Shown piece by piece: positions 40,356 to 49,354 of a stretch of DNA of 64,000 nt. The translations under genes were made by a program, and so were the position numbers. Position 1 is the first letter of the stretch. Every line of letters begins with the position of its first letter. A model generated the notes under the pieces. That model saw only the letters and a list, made by a program, of their open reading frames with translations. It did no database searches and was not told the origin of the DNA. The DNA is from Piscinibacter sp. HJYY11 (GTDB taxonomy: Bacteria; Pseudomonadota; Gammaproteobacteria; Burkholderiales; Burkholderiaceae_C). The DNA is taken from assembly GCF_016735515.1 (NCBI RefSeq), contig NZ_JAERQZ010000001.1:1550001-1614000 (forward strand). The letters run 5' to 3'.

Positions 40356-41810
40356 TCAGAACGGGTAGTGCCGGGGCGTCGTCTGCACCGTGATCCAGCG
40401 CAGCTCGGTGAACTCGGCAATGCCGGCCTTGCCGCCGAAGCGGCCGATGCCGCTGCCCTTCACGCCACCGAAGGGCATCTGCGCCTCGTCGTGCACCGTC
40501 GGGCCGTTGACGTGGCAGATGCCGGAGTCGATGCGCCGCGCCACGTTGAAGGCACGCGCGATGTCGCGGCCGAACACCGCCGCCGACAGGCCGTACTCGT
40601 TGTCGTTGGCACAGGCGATGGCCTCTTCGATGCCGTCGACGCGCACGATGGCCTTGACCGGCCCGAAGGTCTCTTCGCGGTAGATGCGCATGGCGGGCGT
40701 GACGTGGTCGAGCAGCGTGGCGGGCATCAGCGTGGAGTCGGCCTTGCCGCCACAGACGAGCTTCGCGCCCTTGGCCAGCGCGTCGTCGATCAGCGCATTG
40801 CAATGCTCGACGGTGGGCATGCCCACCACCGAGCCCAGCACCACCGGCTCGGGCTTGCGCGGGTCGCCGAGTGGCAGCGACTTGGCCTTGGTGGCGAAGC
40901 GGCGCACGAAGTCGTCGGCCACCTTGGCATCGACCACGATGCGCTCGGTGCTCATGCAGATCTGGCCCGAGTTGGCGAAACAGCCGAAGGCCGCCGCATT
41001 CACCGCGTCGTCGATCTCGGCGTCGTCGAGCACCACGAGCGGCGCCTTGCCGCCGAGTTCCAGCACCACCGGCTTCAGGTACTTGGCGCAGGTCATCGCG
41101 ATCAGCTTGCCGACGCGGGTGGAGCCGGTGAAGTTGACGCGCCGCACCGCCGGGTGGGCCACCATGGCCTCGACGACCGTCGCCGCATCGGCCGGCGCAT
41201 TGGTCACGTAGTTGACGACGCCGGCCGGAAAGCCCGCCTCCAGGAACGACTCGACGATCAACTGGTGCGTGCGCGGGCAGTTCTCGCTGCCCTTCAGCAC
41301 CACCGTGTTGCCGCAGGCCAGCGGCGTGGCGATGGCGCGCGTGCCCAGGATCACCGGCGCGTTCCACGGCGCGATGCCCAGCACCACGCCGGCCGGCTGG
41401 CGCACGCCCATCGCGAGCGAGCCCGGCACGTCGGACGGGATCACCTCGCCCGCCACCTGCGTGGTGAGCGCCGCGGCCTCGCGGATCATGCCGGCGGCCA
41501 GGTGCACGTTGAAGCCGGCCCACATGGCGGTGGCGCCGGTCTCGGCCGGCACGGCTTCGCAGAACTGTGGCGTCTTCGCTTCCAGGCGGTCGGCGGCCTT
41601 GAGCAAGAGCGCACGACGCTCGCTCGGGCCGATCGCGGCCCAGGCCGGGAAGGCGGTGGCCGCCGCTTCCACGGCCATCACCGCATCGGCGGGCGACGCG
41701 GCCGGCGCGCGTGTGGCCACGCTGCCGTCCAGCGGGTTGCGTCGTTCGAAGGTGGCGCCGCGCTCGGCGTTGACGGCGAGGCCGTTGATGAGCATGGACA
41801 GGTCTGACAT
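40356..41810 (-). CDS. Aldehyde dehydrogenase, salicylaldehyde/benzaldehyde/vanillin-dehydrogenase-like
   Basis: 484 residues of the NAD(P)-dependent ALDH superfamily. Catalytic features are Asn in APWNAP (about 145-150), FTGSTRVGK (about 222-230), the general base Glu in LELGGKAP (about 245-252) and the nucleophile Cys in NSGQICMSTER (about 280-290). The overall sequence recalls aromatic aldehyde dehydrogenases (DoxF/NahF and vanillin dehydrogenase). It lies 13 nt downstream of livF and reads the same way, so it is probably the last gene of the transporter operon. That would make it the oxidising step for the imported compound. Exact substrate unknown. Confidence 0.88.
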   Translation of the reverse strand: MSDLSMLINGLAVNAERGATFERRNPLDGSVATRAPAASPADAVMAVEAAATAFPAWAAIGPSERRALLLKAADRLEAKTPQFCEAVPAETGATAMWAGFNVHLAAGMIREAAALTTQVAGEVIPSDVPGSLAMGVRQPAGVVLGIAPWNAPVILGTRAIATPLACGNTVVLKGSENCPRTHQLIVESFLEAGFPAGVVNYVTNAPADAATVVEAMVAHPAVRRVNFTGSTRVGKLIAMTCAKYLKPVVLELGGKAPLVVLDDAEIDDAVNAAAFGCFANSGQICMSTERIVVDAKVADDFVRRFATKAKSLPLGDPRKPEPVVLGSVVGMPTVEHCNALIDDALAKGAKLVCGGKADSTLMPATLLDHVTPAMRIYREETFGPVKAIVRVDGIEEAIACANDNEYGLSAAVFGRDIARAFNVARRIDSGICHVNGPTVHDEAQMPFGGVKGSGIGRFGGKAGIAEFTELRWITVQTTPRHYPF

Positions 41811-41823
41811 GGCAACTTCTCCT

Positions 41824-42600
41824 TCAGGCGGGGATGGGGCGCGCCGCAGCCGCGGCCGGCGCGCCAAGATAGGCTTCACGCACGATCGACGAGCGTGCAA
41901 GCAAGACAGCGGGGCCACTGGCCACCAGCACACCACGCTCCAGCACGTAACCACGGTCGGCCACGGCGAGCGCCTTCTTCACGTTCTGCTCGACCATCAG
42001 CACGGTGGTGCCGGCGTCGGCGATGCGGCGGGCGATGGCGAGCAGCTCGTCGACCATGCGGGGCGCGAGGCCCAGCGAAGGCTCGTCGAGCATCAGGAGG
42101 CGCGGCGCACTCATCATGGCGCGGGCCACCGCCACCATCTGCTGCTCGCCGCCGCTCATGGTGCCGGCCATCTGGGTGGCACGCTCGCGCAGCTTGGGAA
42201 AGTCGGCAAAGGCTTGTTCCAGCCGGCGAGCGCGCTCGGCCTTGGGCACGAGCCAGCCGCCGAGTTCGAGGTTCTCGCGCACGCTCATCTGCGGGAACAG
42301 CTGCCGGCCTTCGGCGACGAGCGCCACGCCGGCCGCCACCACCCGGTCGGGCTCGGTGGGCAGGGCCACGCCGTCGACGGTGGCTTCGCCCTGCCGCGGG
42401 ATCAGGCCGGCGAGCGACTTGAGCAGCGTCGTCTTGCCCGCGCCATTCGGCCCGAGGATCACCGTGAGCCCCGGCCGCGCTTCGAGCGCCAGGTTGCGCA
42501 GCACGAGGAAGGCGCCATAGCCCGCCGACAGGCCCTGCACGCGCAGGTGGGCCCGGCCCGATCCGCCGAGCACGAAGGGCTCCGGCCGCCAGTCCATCAT
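41824..42600 (-). CDS. livF: Liv-type ABC transporter ATPase (LivF)
   Basis: 258 residues. Walker A GPNGAGKTT at about 49, the LivF-specific GRQLFPQMSVRENLELGGW (about 98-116), signature MSGGEQQMVAVARAMM (about 149-164), Walker B LLMLDEPSLGLAP (about 169-181), and an H-loop replaced by EQN as in other LivF proteins. Start and stop overlap with livG as ATGA. The substrate class of these importers includes branched amino acids, urea and aromatic acids. Here the ALDH neighbour favours an aromatic or aldehyde precursor. Confidence 0.92.
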   Translation of the reverse strand: MMDWRPEPFVLGGSGRAHLRVQGLSAGYGAFLVLRNLALEARPGLTVILGPNGAGKTTLLKSLAGLIPRQGEATVDGVALPTEPDRVVAAGVALVAEGRQLFPQMSVRENLELGGWLVPKAERARRLEQAFADFPKLRERATQMAGTMSGGEQQMVAVARAMMSAPRLLMLDEPSLGLAPRMVDELLAIARRIADAGTTVLMVEQNVKKALAVADRGYVLERGVLVASGPAVLLARSSIVREAYLGAPAAAAARPIPA

Positions 42601-43352
42601 GGCGTGGCCTCCATCTCGTCGCCGAGGTAAGCCTCGATCACGCCGGCGTCGCGCACCACCTCCTGCGGTGGCGCATCGGCAATCTTCCGGCCCTGGTGCA
42701 GCACGATCACCCGCTCGACGTGGCGCAGCAGCGTGGTCACCGCGTGTTCGATCCACACCACCGCGAGGCCGAGCTCGCGCCGCAGGCGGCCAATGAGCTG
42801 CGCCATCGCTTCCACTTCCGATTCGGTCAGGCCGGCGGCCACTTCGTCGAGCAGCAGCAGGCGCGGGCGGGTCGACAAGGCCATGCCGATTTCCAGCAGG
42901 CGCTGCTGCGAGGGCGTGATCGCGGCCGCCGGCAGCTCGGCCAGGTGCGCGAGGCCGACCAGGACGAGGATGCTCTCCACCGAGCGCAGCGCATACGGCA
43001 CGCTGGTGCTGCGCGCATGACGCCGGCCCGCGAACTGCAGCCCGAAGTCGATGTTGGCCGCGACCGTCATCGCGCCGAACACACGCGGCGTCTGGAAGGT
43101 GCGCGCCACGCCCGCGGCCGCAAAACGATGCGGCGCCTGGCCCGCAAGGTTGCGCCCTTCGAGCACGAGCCGGCCGCCGGTCGGCGGGATCACGCCCGAG
43201 ATCGCGTTGAAGAAGGTGGTCTTGCCCGCGCCGTTGGGGCCGATGATGCCGACCAGCTCGCCCGCATGGAATGCGGCGTCGACGGCGTCCACCGCCACCA
43301 GCCCGCCGAATCGCACGCTGATGGCCTCGGCTTGCAGCAGCACCTCAGCCAC
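42597..43352 (-). CDS. livG: Liv-type ABC transporter ATPase (LivG)
   Basis: 251 residues. Walker A GPNGAGKTTFFNAISG at about 37, the LivG-type VARTFQTPRVFGAMTV segment (about 82-97), signature region ITPSQQRLLEIGMAL (about 146-160; SQQ replaces the usual SGGQ), and Walker B LLLLDEVAAGLT (about 165-176). The start codon is GTG (43352) and overlaps livM by 8 nt. Forms a heterodimer with LivF under the LivHM permease. Confidence 0.92.
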   Translation of the reverse strand: MAEVLLQAEAISVRFGGLVAVDAVDAAFHAGELVGIIGPNGAGKTTFFNAISGVIPPTGGRLVLEGRNLAGQAPHRFAAAGVARTFQTPRVFGAMTVAANIDFGLQFAGRRHARSTSVPYALRSVESILVLVGLAHLAELPAAAITPSQQRLLEIGMALSTRPRLLLLDEVAAGLTESEVEAMAQLIGRLRRELGLAVVWIEHAVTTLLRHVERVIVLHQGRKIADAPPQEVVRDAGVIEAYLGDEMEATP

Positions 43353-44289
43353 GGCCGCCTCCTTGCCACACGCGCGCCTTGATCGACGCCCACCTGATCG
43401 AGGCCAGCCCGTTCGGCAGGTAGAGCACCGAGAGGATCAGCAGCAGGCCCAGCGCCATCATGTAGAGCTGCGGCACCTGCAGGCGCAGCGTCTCGGCCAG
43501 CACGCTGAACACGATGGCCGCGACCAGCGGCCCCCACAGCGTGAGCGCGCCGCCCACGAGCGCGATGAGCACCGTCTGGAAGCCGATGAAGGGGTTGAAC
43601 ACGGTGACCGGGTCGATGTAGGTCCAGCGCACCGACATCGCGGCGCCCACCGCGCCGGCGAATGCGGCCGTCAGCGCAAAGCCGCCCACCTTGACCCAGC
43701 GGGTGTTGACGCCGAGCGTCTGCGCGCGCTGCTCGTCGGCGCCGATGCCCGAGAGCGCGAGCCCGAAGCGGGTGCGCCTGAGCACGATGGAGGTCGCCAC
43801 CGCCAGCACCGCGAGCCCGAGCACGGTGAGGTAGACCGTCTGCGTCTCGGGCACCACGGTGAGCACGCGCCCGACGGTACCGCTCACCTTCTTCTCGAAG
43901 GCGGTCACCGCATGGCGGATCAGCTCGGTCATGCCGAAGGTGAGCACCGCGAAGTAGGTGCCGCGCAGGTGCAGCACCAAGAGGCCCATCACCACGGCCA
44001 CGAACGCGGCGAGCGCCGCACCCAGCGCCACGCACACCAGCCACGGCGCATGCTCGAGCGCCAGCGCACCGCTGTAGGCCCCGATGCCGAAGAAGGCGGC
44101 GGTGGCGAGCGACAGGTAGCGCGTGCTGCCGCAAAAGAGCGCCCAGCTCGACGACAGCGCCACGTACATCAGGCAGGTGAGCGCGAGCGAGGTGACGAAC
44201 TCGCTCGCATAGCCGGGCAGCGCCAGGCCCCAGCCGGTCAGGGCGATGAGCACGAGCCAGTCGCGCGAGGAAGACGAGGAGGTGTTCAT
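43345..44289 (-). CDS. livM: Liv-type ABC transporter permease (LivM)
   Basis: 314 residues with about nine to ten membrane helices. The family features LSLATAAFFGIGAYSGAL (about 56-73), HLRGTYFAVLTFGMTELIRH (about 106-125), a RRTRFGLALSGIGADEQRAQTLGVN loop (in pieces, about 170-194) and FNPFIGFQTVLIALVGG are typical of BPD_transp_2/LivM. The start ATG overlaps the livH stop (ATGA). It is fairly close to LivM partners of aromatic-acid importers, but that is not diagnostic. Confidence 0.93.
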   Translation of the reverse strand: MNTSSSSSRDWLVLIALTGWGLALPGYASEFVTSLALTCLMYVALSSSWALFCGSTRYLSLATAAFFGIGAYSGALALEHAPWLVCVALGAALAAFVAVVMGLLVLHLRGTYFAVLTFGMTELIRHAVTAFEKKVSGTVGRVLTVVPETQTVYLTVLGLAVLAVATSIVLRRTRFGLALSGIGADEQRAQTLGVNTRWVKVGGFALTAAFAGAVGAAMSVRWTYIDPVTVFNPFIGFQTVLIALVGGALTLWGPLVAAIVFSVLAETLRLQVPQLYMMALGLLLILSVLYLPNGLASIRWASIKARVWQGGGRG

Positions 44290-45161
44290 TTGGCGAACAA
44301 GCCCTTGGGCCGGCACAGCAGCACCACGATGAACACCGTGTACGAGAGCAGCGCCTTGAGCGAGGGGCTCGTGAAATGCATGCCCACCGCCTCCACCACG
44401 CCGAGCACCAGCGCGCCCGCGAGCGCACCCCCCATGCTGCCGAAGCCACCGAGCGTGATGACGATCAGTGCCGTCACCGTGTAGGGCTCGCCCATCGCGG
44501 GGCTGATGGTGTAGGTCATCGACAGCAGGCAACCCGCCACGCCCGACAGCCCCAGCCCCACGCCGAACATCGCCGGGTGCAGCTTGTCGGTGGCGATGCC
44601 CACGAGCCGCGCGCCGGTGGGCGACTGCATCAGCGCACGCACGCCCTTGCCGAGCAAGGTCTGCCGCAAGAGCACGATGAGCCCGAGCGACACCGCGACC
44701 GCCAGCCCGAAGACCAGCAGCTTGTTGCCCGCGAACTGCGCCCCGCCGATCGCCACCGGGTCGGTGAGGTAGTCGTAGCCGCGCAGGTCGCCGCCCCACA
44801 CGAAGGACACGAAGTTCTGCACCAGGAACATCAGGCCGAACGACACCATCAGCCCGCGCGCCTCGAAGACATCGAGGTCGGGCGTGGTGGCGGTGAGCCG
44901 GCGGAAGCACAAGCGATGCACCGCCAGGCCGATCAACGCCAGCGCGATGAACGACACCGGCAGCATCACGAGCGGCGACACGCCGAAGGCCGCATGCGCC
45001 GCCCAGGTGAGATAGGCGCCAAGCACCATGAACTCGCCATGGGCGACGTTCAGGATGCGCATCAGCCCGTACTGCAGGTTGAGGCCCAGGGCCACCACCG
45101 CGTACACGCCGCCGGTGATGAGCCCCGAGGCGATCAGCTCGAACCAGGCGTGGAACGACAA
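44286..45161 (-). CDS. livH: Liv-type ABC transporter permease (LivH)
   Basis: 291 residues with about eight membrane helices. It begins with GGVYAVVALGLNLQYGLMRILNVAHGEFMVLGAYL (in pieces), the classic LivH opening. GVGLGLSGVAGCLLS (about 199-213) and VITLGGFGSMGGALAGALVLGVVE (in pieces, about 235-257) follow. The only reasonable start is TTG at 45161, 10 nt after the receptor-gene stop and without a clear Shine-Dalgarno, which suggests coupling to translation of the upstream gene. Confidence 0.92.
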   Translation of the reverse strand: MSFHAWFELIASGLITGGVYAVVALGLNLQYGLMRILNVAHGEFMVLGAYLTWAAHAAFGVSPLVMLPVSFIALALIGLAVHRLCFRRLTATTPDLDVFEARGLMVSFGLMFLVQNFVSFVWGGDLRGYDYLTDPVAIGGAQFAGNKLLVFGLAVAVSLGLIVLLRQTLLGKGVRALMQSPTGARLVGIATDKLHPAMFGVGLGLSGVAGCLLSMTYTISPAMGEPYTVTALIVITLGGFGSMGGALAGALVLGVVEAVGMHFTSPSLKALLSYTVFIVVLLCRPKGLFAK

Positions 45162-45171
45162 GGCCGGCGTC

Positions 45172-46425
45172 TCACTTCCAGGCCGGCTTGGCCGGGTTCA
45201 ACGCGGCGGTGGCCATGCTCTTCGGCCACACCACTTCGAACTCGCCGTTCTGCCACTGGCCGACCGAGCCCGGCGTCGCCGTGTTCTCGCTGCCGGTGAA
45301 CTTCACCTTGCCGATGATGGTGCTGTGCTCGTGGTTGGCCACGTGGTCGCGGATGGCCTTGCGGTCCAGGCCCACCTTGGCCACCGCCTGCGTGAGGATC
45401 TCCAGGCCCGCCCAGCAGTGGCCGCTGGCCCAGCGGTCGGGCTCCTTGCCGTTGAACTTCTTTGTGTGCGCGTCGAAGTAGGCCTTGGCGCCGGGGCTGG
45501 TCTTGGCGTTCCACGAGCCCATGCCCAGCACGCCCTCGGCCCCCGGCGCGGTGATCACGTTGCGGTAGAGCTGGAAGGCCGTGCCCACCGAGGCGTAGAA
45601 GAACTTCGGGTTGAAGCCGATCTCCTTGGCCTGCTTGCTCGCGAGGATGGTGTCGGGCGGGTAGGTGAAGCCGACGAAGGCGTCGGGGTTCTTGTCCTTG
45701 ATGCTCCGCAGCACCGGCCCCAGGTCCTTCACGCCGGCGGGGTAGCTCTTGTCTTCCACCAGCGAGATGCCGCTGCCGCTGAGCGCCACCTTGAGCGCGG
45801 CGTAGTTCTCCAGGCCGAAGAGGTCGTCGACGTAGATGCAGGCGATGGACTTCACGCCGCTCGCCTTGAGCATGTCGACCAGCGCCACCGTCATCGGCCC
45901 GGGCTGCTGCAGCAGCAGGAAGAAGTACGGCAGCTTCATCTCGACCAGGCGCTTGGATAACGCGGTGGGTGCGAGGAAGGGGTAGCTGAAGCGGTTGGCC
46001 AGCGGTGCGACGGCGAAGTTGGCGTTGCTGCCCCAGGGCGGCAGCACGAGGTCGACCTTGTCGCTGCCCATGAGCTTCTCGTAGGTGCGCACGCAGGTCT
46101 CGATCTCGCTGCGGTCGTCGAAGGAGATGAGCTCGATCGGGCGCTTGGTGCCCTTCACGCTCAGGCCGCCTGCGGCGTTTTGCTGCTCGGCCCAGAGCAG
46201 GTAGTTGGGCTCCTGGCTCACCTGCGCGCCGCCAGCCCAGGGGCCGGTGCGGGCGATCGCGTAGCCGATGCGCACCGGGCCGTCCTTCGGCTGCGCGAGC
46301 GCGGGGAAGGCCAGCGCGCCAGCACCGGCGGCGAGGCCCTGCACGACACGGCGGCGTGTCGGCCGGACGGATGTGGGCGTGGACTCTTCGGTGGACGCGT
46401 GGGCGAGGGGCGGATCGTGGCGCAT
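45172..46425 (-). CDS. Liv-type ABC transporter substrate-binding protein
   Basis: 417 residues. A Tat-like signal (RPTRRRVVQGLAAGAGALAF...ALAQ) is followed by a type I periplasmic-binding fold of the Peripla_BP_6 kind: VRIGYAIARTGPWAGGAQVSQ, GGLSVKGTKRPIELISFDD and VDLVLPPWGSNANFAVAPLANRF (in pieces). The start at 46425 is preceded by AAGGAG. It is divergent from the AraC-family gene across 197 nt, which must hold both promoters. First gene of the SBP-livHMGF-ALDH operon. Confidence 0.93.
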   Translation of the reverse strand: MRHDPPLAHASTEESTPTSVRPTRRRVVQGLAAGAGALAFPALAQPKDGPVRIGYAIARTGPWAGGAQVSQEPNYLLWAEQQNAAGGLSVKGTKRPIELISFDDRSEIETCVRTYEKLMGSDKVDLVLPPWGSNANFAVAPLANRFSYPFLAPTALSKRLVEMKLPYFFLLLQQPGPMTVALVDMLKASGVKSIACIYVDDLFGLENYAALKVALSGSGISLVEDKSYPAGVKDLGPVLRSIKDKNPDAFVGFTYPPDTILASKQAKEIGFNPKFFYASVGTAFQLYRNVITAPGAEGVLGMGSWNAKTSPGAKAYFDAHTKKFNGKEPDRWASGHCWAGLEILTQAVAKVGLDRKAIRDHVANHEHSTIIGKVKFTGSENTATPGSVGQWQNGEFEVVWPKSMATAALNPAKPAWK

Positions 46426-46622
46426 GGGTGTCTCCTTGCGGTGTGGACGCGAGCCGTCGAACGCAGCCCATCGTGTGACCGGGATCGTAGGAAGAGACCC
46501 TGCCCGGTGCTTTGCCAGCCATGCCGGCGCGCTTGACGATTCGTGCAAGTGTGCCCCGGAGTTTCCCTAGCGGCGCGCCTCGAGCGCACCACGCCGGCAC
46601 CCTGCTTCCCATAATCCGCCCC

Positions 46623-47594
46623 ATGACCGCCGCCCCCTCCTCCATGAGCACCGACGAGGTCTCGGCACGCGAGCGCGTGCCCTATTGGACGGACTGGATC
46701 AACCGCCTCTTCCACGGCCTGCGCTCCGACCTCTACGGCGACACCGACTTCGAAGGCCACATCGCCAGCGCGCGCGCCGGCGACGTGATCCTGACAAGAC
46801 TGGAATCCAACCGCCACCGTGTGATGCGCTCGTCGGCCCAGGTGCGCGGCAGCGAGATGGGCTACCTCAAGATCGTGGCGCCCTTCCACGGCTGCGCGGG
46901 CGTCGAGCAGAAGGGCCGTGAGGCCTGGGTGTCGCCGGGCGAGTGGAGCATCTACGACACGACCGACACCTACGCCGTCTCCAACCCGGTGCCGGTGGAA
47001 CACCTGATCGTGATGGTGCCGAAGTCGCACCTGGCCGAGCGGGGCCTCGCGATCGACGAGCTGATGGCTCGCCGGCTCGGCGCACAAGGCGGCATCGCGC
47101 GCGTGGCGCTCGAGACCATGCGCAGCGCCTGGCGCGAGCTGCCCGGCATGTCGGACGAAGCGGCGCATCACCTGGGCGACGTGATCACGCAGTGCGTGCA
47201 CCTGTCCCTGCTCGACCTGTCGGGCCGCGCGACCGCGGTGACGCAACGCGAGGCGCTGCGCGAGCGCATCAAGCAGCACGTGCTGCGCCACCTGGGCGAT
47301 CCGTCGCTCTCGGTCGACCGCATCGCGCTCGCCCTGGGCGCGAGCCGTCGCCAGCTCTACAACGCGTTTTCAGACGAGCCCGACGGCATCGCCGGCTTCG
47401 TGCTCGCACGCCGCATCGACGCCTGCCGTGCCGCCTTTGCCGACCCGCAGCTGGCGGGCCGCTCCATCACCGAGATCGCGCTCGCCTTCGGGTTCTCGAA
47501 CGCGGCGCATTTCAGCCGCGTGTTCCGCGCACACACCGGGCTCACGCCCAGCGACTTCCGGCACCAGAGCCGGCACGAACGTCAGCCGGCCTGA
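46623..47594 (+). CDS. AraC-family transcriptional activator (FeaR-like)
   Basis: 323 residues. The N-terminal part resembles the AraC_binding_2 domain found in FeaR-type activators (sensing region about 40-190). The C-terminal double helix-turn-helix (about 225-320) has HVLRHLGDPSLSVDRIALALGASRRQLYNAF and AGRSITEIALAFGFSNAAHFSRVFRAHTGLTPSDFR (in pieces). It is divergent from the ABC/ALDH operon and is its likely activator. FeaR itself controls an aromatic aldehyde dehydrogenase, so the pairing makes sense. A CATAAT box 5 nt before the CCGCCCC at the start is a possible -10. Confidence 0.88.
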   Translation: MTAAPSSMSTDEVSARERVPYWTDWINRLFHGLRSDLYGDTDFEGHIASARAGDVILTRLESNRHRVMRSSAQVRGSEMGYLKIVAPFHGCAGVEQKGREAWVSPGEWSIYDTTDTYAVSNPVPVEHLIVMVPKSHLAERGLAIDELMARRLGAQGGIARVALETMRSAWRELPGMSDEAAHHLGDVITQCVHLSLLDLSGRATAVTQREALRERIKQHVLRHLGDPSLSVDRIALALGASRRQLYNAFSDEPDGIAGFVLARRIDACRAAFADPQLAGRSITEIALAFGFSNAAHFSRVFRAHTGLTPSDFRHQSRHERQPA

Positions 47595-47600
47595 AGCAGC

Positions 47601-48566
47601 TCAACCGCCGTGCGCGGCGAGCCAGGTGCGGGCGTCCGTCTCGTCCTGTGCGATCCCCGCACGCAGCGCGTCGAGCGAGTCGTAGCGCCGCTCGTCGTGC
47701 AGCTTGTGCAAGAGCTCCACCTGCACGCAGCGGCCGTAGCCGCCTTCGAGGCCCAGGCTGTCGGGCCAATCCAGGCAGTGCACTTCCAGCAGCACGCGGC
47801 CGGAGTCGTCGACGGTCGGGCGCACGCCCAGGCTCGCGACCCCGTTCACCGGTTGGCCGACCAGCCCCTTCACCCGCACGGCGAAGATGCCCATCGCCGC
47901 CGGCTTGGGGTGACGGAAGCGCACGTTGAGCGTGCGAAAGCCCAGGTCGCGCCCGAGCTTCTTGCCATGCACCACGTGGCCGCTGATGCAGTAGGGCCGG
48001 CCCAGCAGCTCGGCCGCCTTGCCCATGTCGCCCGCGGCCAGCGCCTCGCGCACCGCGGAGCTGGACACGCGCAGCCCGTGCACCTCGTAGCTGTTCATGC
48101 GCGCCACGTCGAAGCCCTGCGCGCTGCCGGCCGCGTCGAGCATCGCGTAGTCACCCGCACGCTTGGCGCCGAAGCGGAAATCGTCGCCGACCAGCACGTA
48201 GCGCACGCCGAGGCCACGCACCAGCATGTCGTCGATGAAGGATTGCGCGGGCTGCGTGGCGAGCGGCTTGTCGAAGCGCAGCACGACCACCTGGTCGATG
48301 CCGCAGCGCTCGAGCTCGGAGAGCTTGTCGCGCAGCGTGGCGATGCGCGTGGGCGCGAGCTCGGGCTTGCCGGCCAGGTGAGCGAAGTAGTCGCGCGGGT
48401 GCGGCTCGAAGGTCATCACGCACGAGGGCAGGCCTCGGTGCTGGGCCTCGGAGCGCAGCAGTGCGAGCATGGCCTGGTGGCCGCGGTGCACGCCGTCGAA
48501 GTTGCCGATGGTCAGCGCGCAGGCCGGTGCGATGCCGGGGTGGTGAATGCCTCGAAAAACTTGCAT
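47601..48566 (-). CDS. ribF: Bifunctional riboflavin kinase / FAD synthetase
   Basis: 321 residues. The N-terminal nucleotidyltransferase domain has TIGNFDGVHRGHQAML (about 19-34), FEPHPRDYF (about 53-61) and SSSAVREALAAGDM (about 168-181). The C-terminal flavokinase domain has GRDLGFRTLNVRF (about 203-215), GVRPTVDDSGRVLLEVHCLDW (in pieces, about 245-265) and a terminal R-x-E-x-KF-like ERRYDSLDALRAGIAQD. It makes FMN and FAD from riboflavin. In most proteobacteria ileS follows directly; here an AraC gene and transporter operon come between. Confidence 0.97.
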   Translation of the reverse strand: MQVFRGIHHPGIAPACALTIGNFDGVHRGHQAMLALLRSEAQHRGLPSCVMTFEPHPRDYFAHLAGKPELAPTRIATLRDKLSELERCGIDQVVVLRFDKPLATQPAQSFIDDMLVRGLGVRYVLVGDDFRFGAKRAGDYAMLDAAGSAQGFDVARMNSYEVHGLRVSSSAVREALAAGDMGKAAELLGRPYCISGHVVHGKKLGRDLGFRTLNVRFRHPKPAAMGIFAVRVKGLVGQPVNGVASLGVRPTVDDSGRVLLEVHCLDWPDSLGLEGGYGRCVQVELLHKLHDERRYDSLDALRAGIAQDETDARTWLAAHGG

Positions 48567-48631
48567 GGGCCGGGATTATCAGGCGGTGATCGCCGCGCTG
48601 CTGTCACCTTCGGCGGGCAGTTTGTCGCGCA

Positions 48632-49321
48632 TCAGATCAGGTCCGGGCTGCTCAGCCAGCGCCACTGCCCGGGCGCCAGGTCGGCCGGCAGCACGAGCTT
48701 GCCGAAGGCGCTGCGGTGCAGGCCTTCGACGCGGTTGCCCACGGCCGCCAGCATGCGCTTGACCTGGTGGTACTTGCCTTCGGTGAGCGTGAGGCGCAGC
48801 GTGGTTTCGCCCGTGGCCTCGGCAGCGGCGGCCTGCACGGTGGCGGGGTCGTCAACGAGCTTCACGCCTTCCAGCAGGCGCTGCACCTGCTCGGGCGTGA
48901 CGGGGTGCTTGCACGTCACCTCGTAGACCTTGGGCACGTGCTTCTTGGGCGAGGTGAGGCGGTGGATCAGCGCCCCATCGTCGGTGAAGAGCAAGAGGCC
49001 GGTCGTGTCTTCGTCGAGCCTGCCGATGCTCTGCACGTCGCGCCTGCGCAGCGGCGCGGGCAGCAGGCTGTAGACGCTCAGGTGGTGCTTGGGCTTCTGC
49101 GAGCACTCCACGTTCTTCGGCTTGTGCATCATCAGCAGGGCCTTGGCGTGGTACGCCCACTCCTCGCCCCGCACGCTGAAGACCAGGCCTTCGGTTTCGA
49201 CGTCTTCGAACGGGTCGTCGTGCACCACGCCGCCGATGCGCACGTGGCCGGTGGCGACAAGACCTTCGCATTCACGCCGGGCGCCGAAGCCCTGCGTGTA
49301 CAGCACCTGACTCAGTTTCAT
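48632..49321 (-). CDS. rsuA: RsuA-family 16S rRNA pseudouridine synthase
   Basis: 229 residues. An N-terminal S4 domain (KLSQVLYTQGFGARRECEGLVATGHVRI, in pieces) is followed by the catalytic core with the nucleophile Asp in SIGRLDEDTTGLLLFT (about 97-112). The family's C-terminal EGKYHQVKRMLAAVGNRVEGLHR motif (in pieces, about 182-204) is present. RsuA makes pseudouridine in 16S rRNA (U516 in E. coli). The RluB/E/F paralogs share this layout, so the exact target is inferred. Confidence 0.88.
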   Translation of the reverse strand: MKLSQVLYTQGFGARRECEGLVATGHVRIGGVVHDDPFEDVETEGLVFSVRGEEWAYHAKALLMMHKPKNVECSQKPKHHLSVYSLLPAPLRRRDVQSIGRLDEDTTGLLLFTDDGALIHRLTSPKKHVPKVYEVTCKHPVTPEQVQRLLEGVKLVDDPATVQAAAAEATGETTLRLTLTEGKYHQVKRMLAAVGNRVEGLHRSAFGKLVLPADLAPGQWRWLSSPDLI

Positions 49322-49354
49322 GCGCGGATTGTCGGTGCGCGCGCACCTTGCGGC

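Noticed and set aside
38233-40368. A 711-codon plus-strand frame opposite ileS
   Set aside because: Antisense shadow of a canonical ileS gene with all catalytic motifs.
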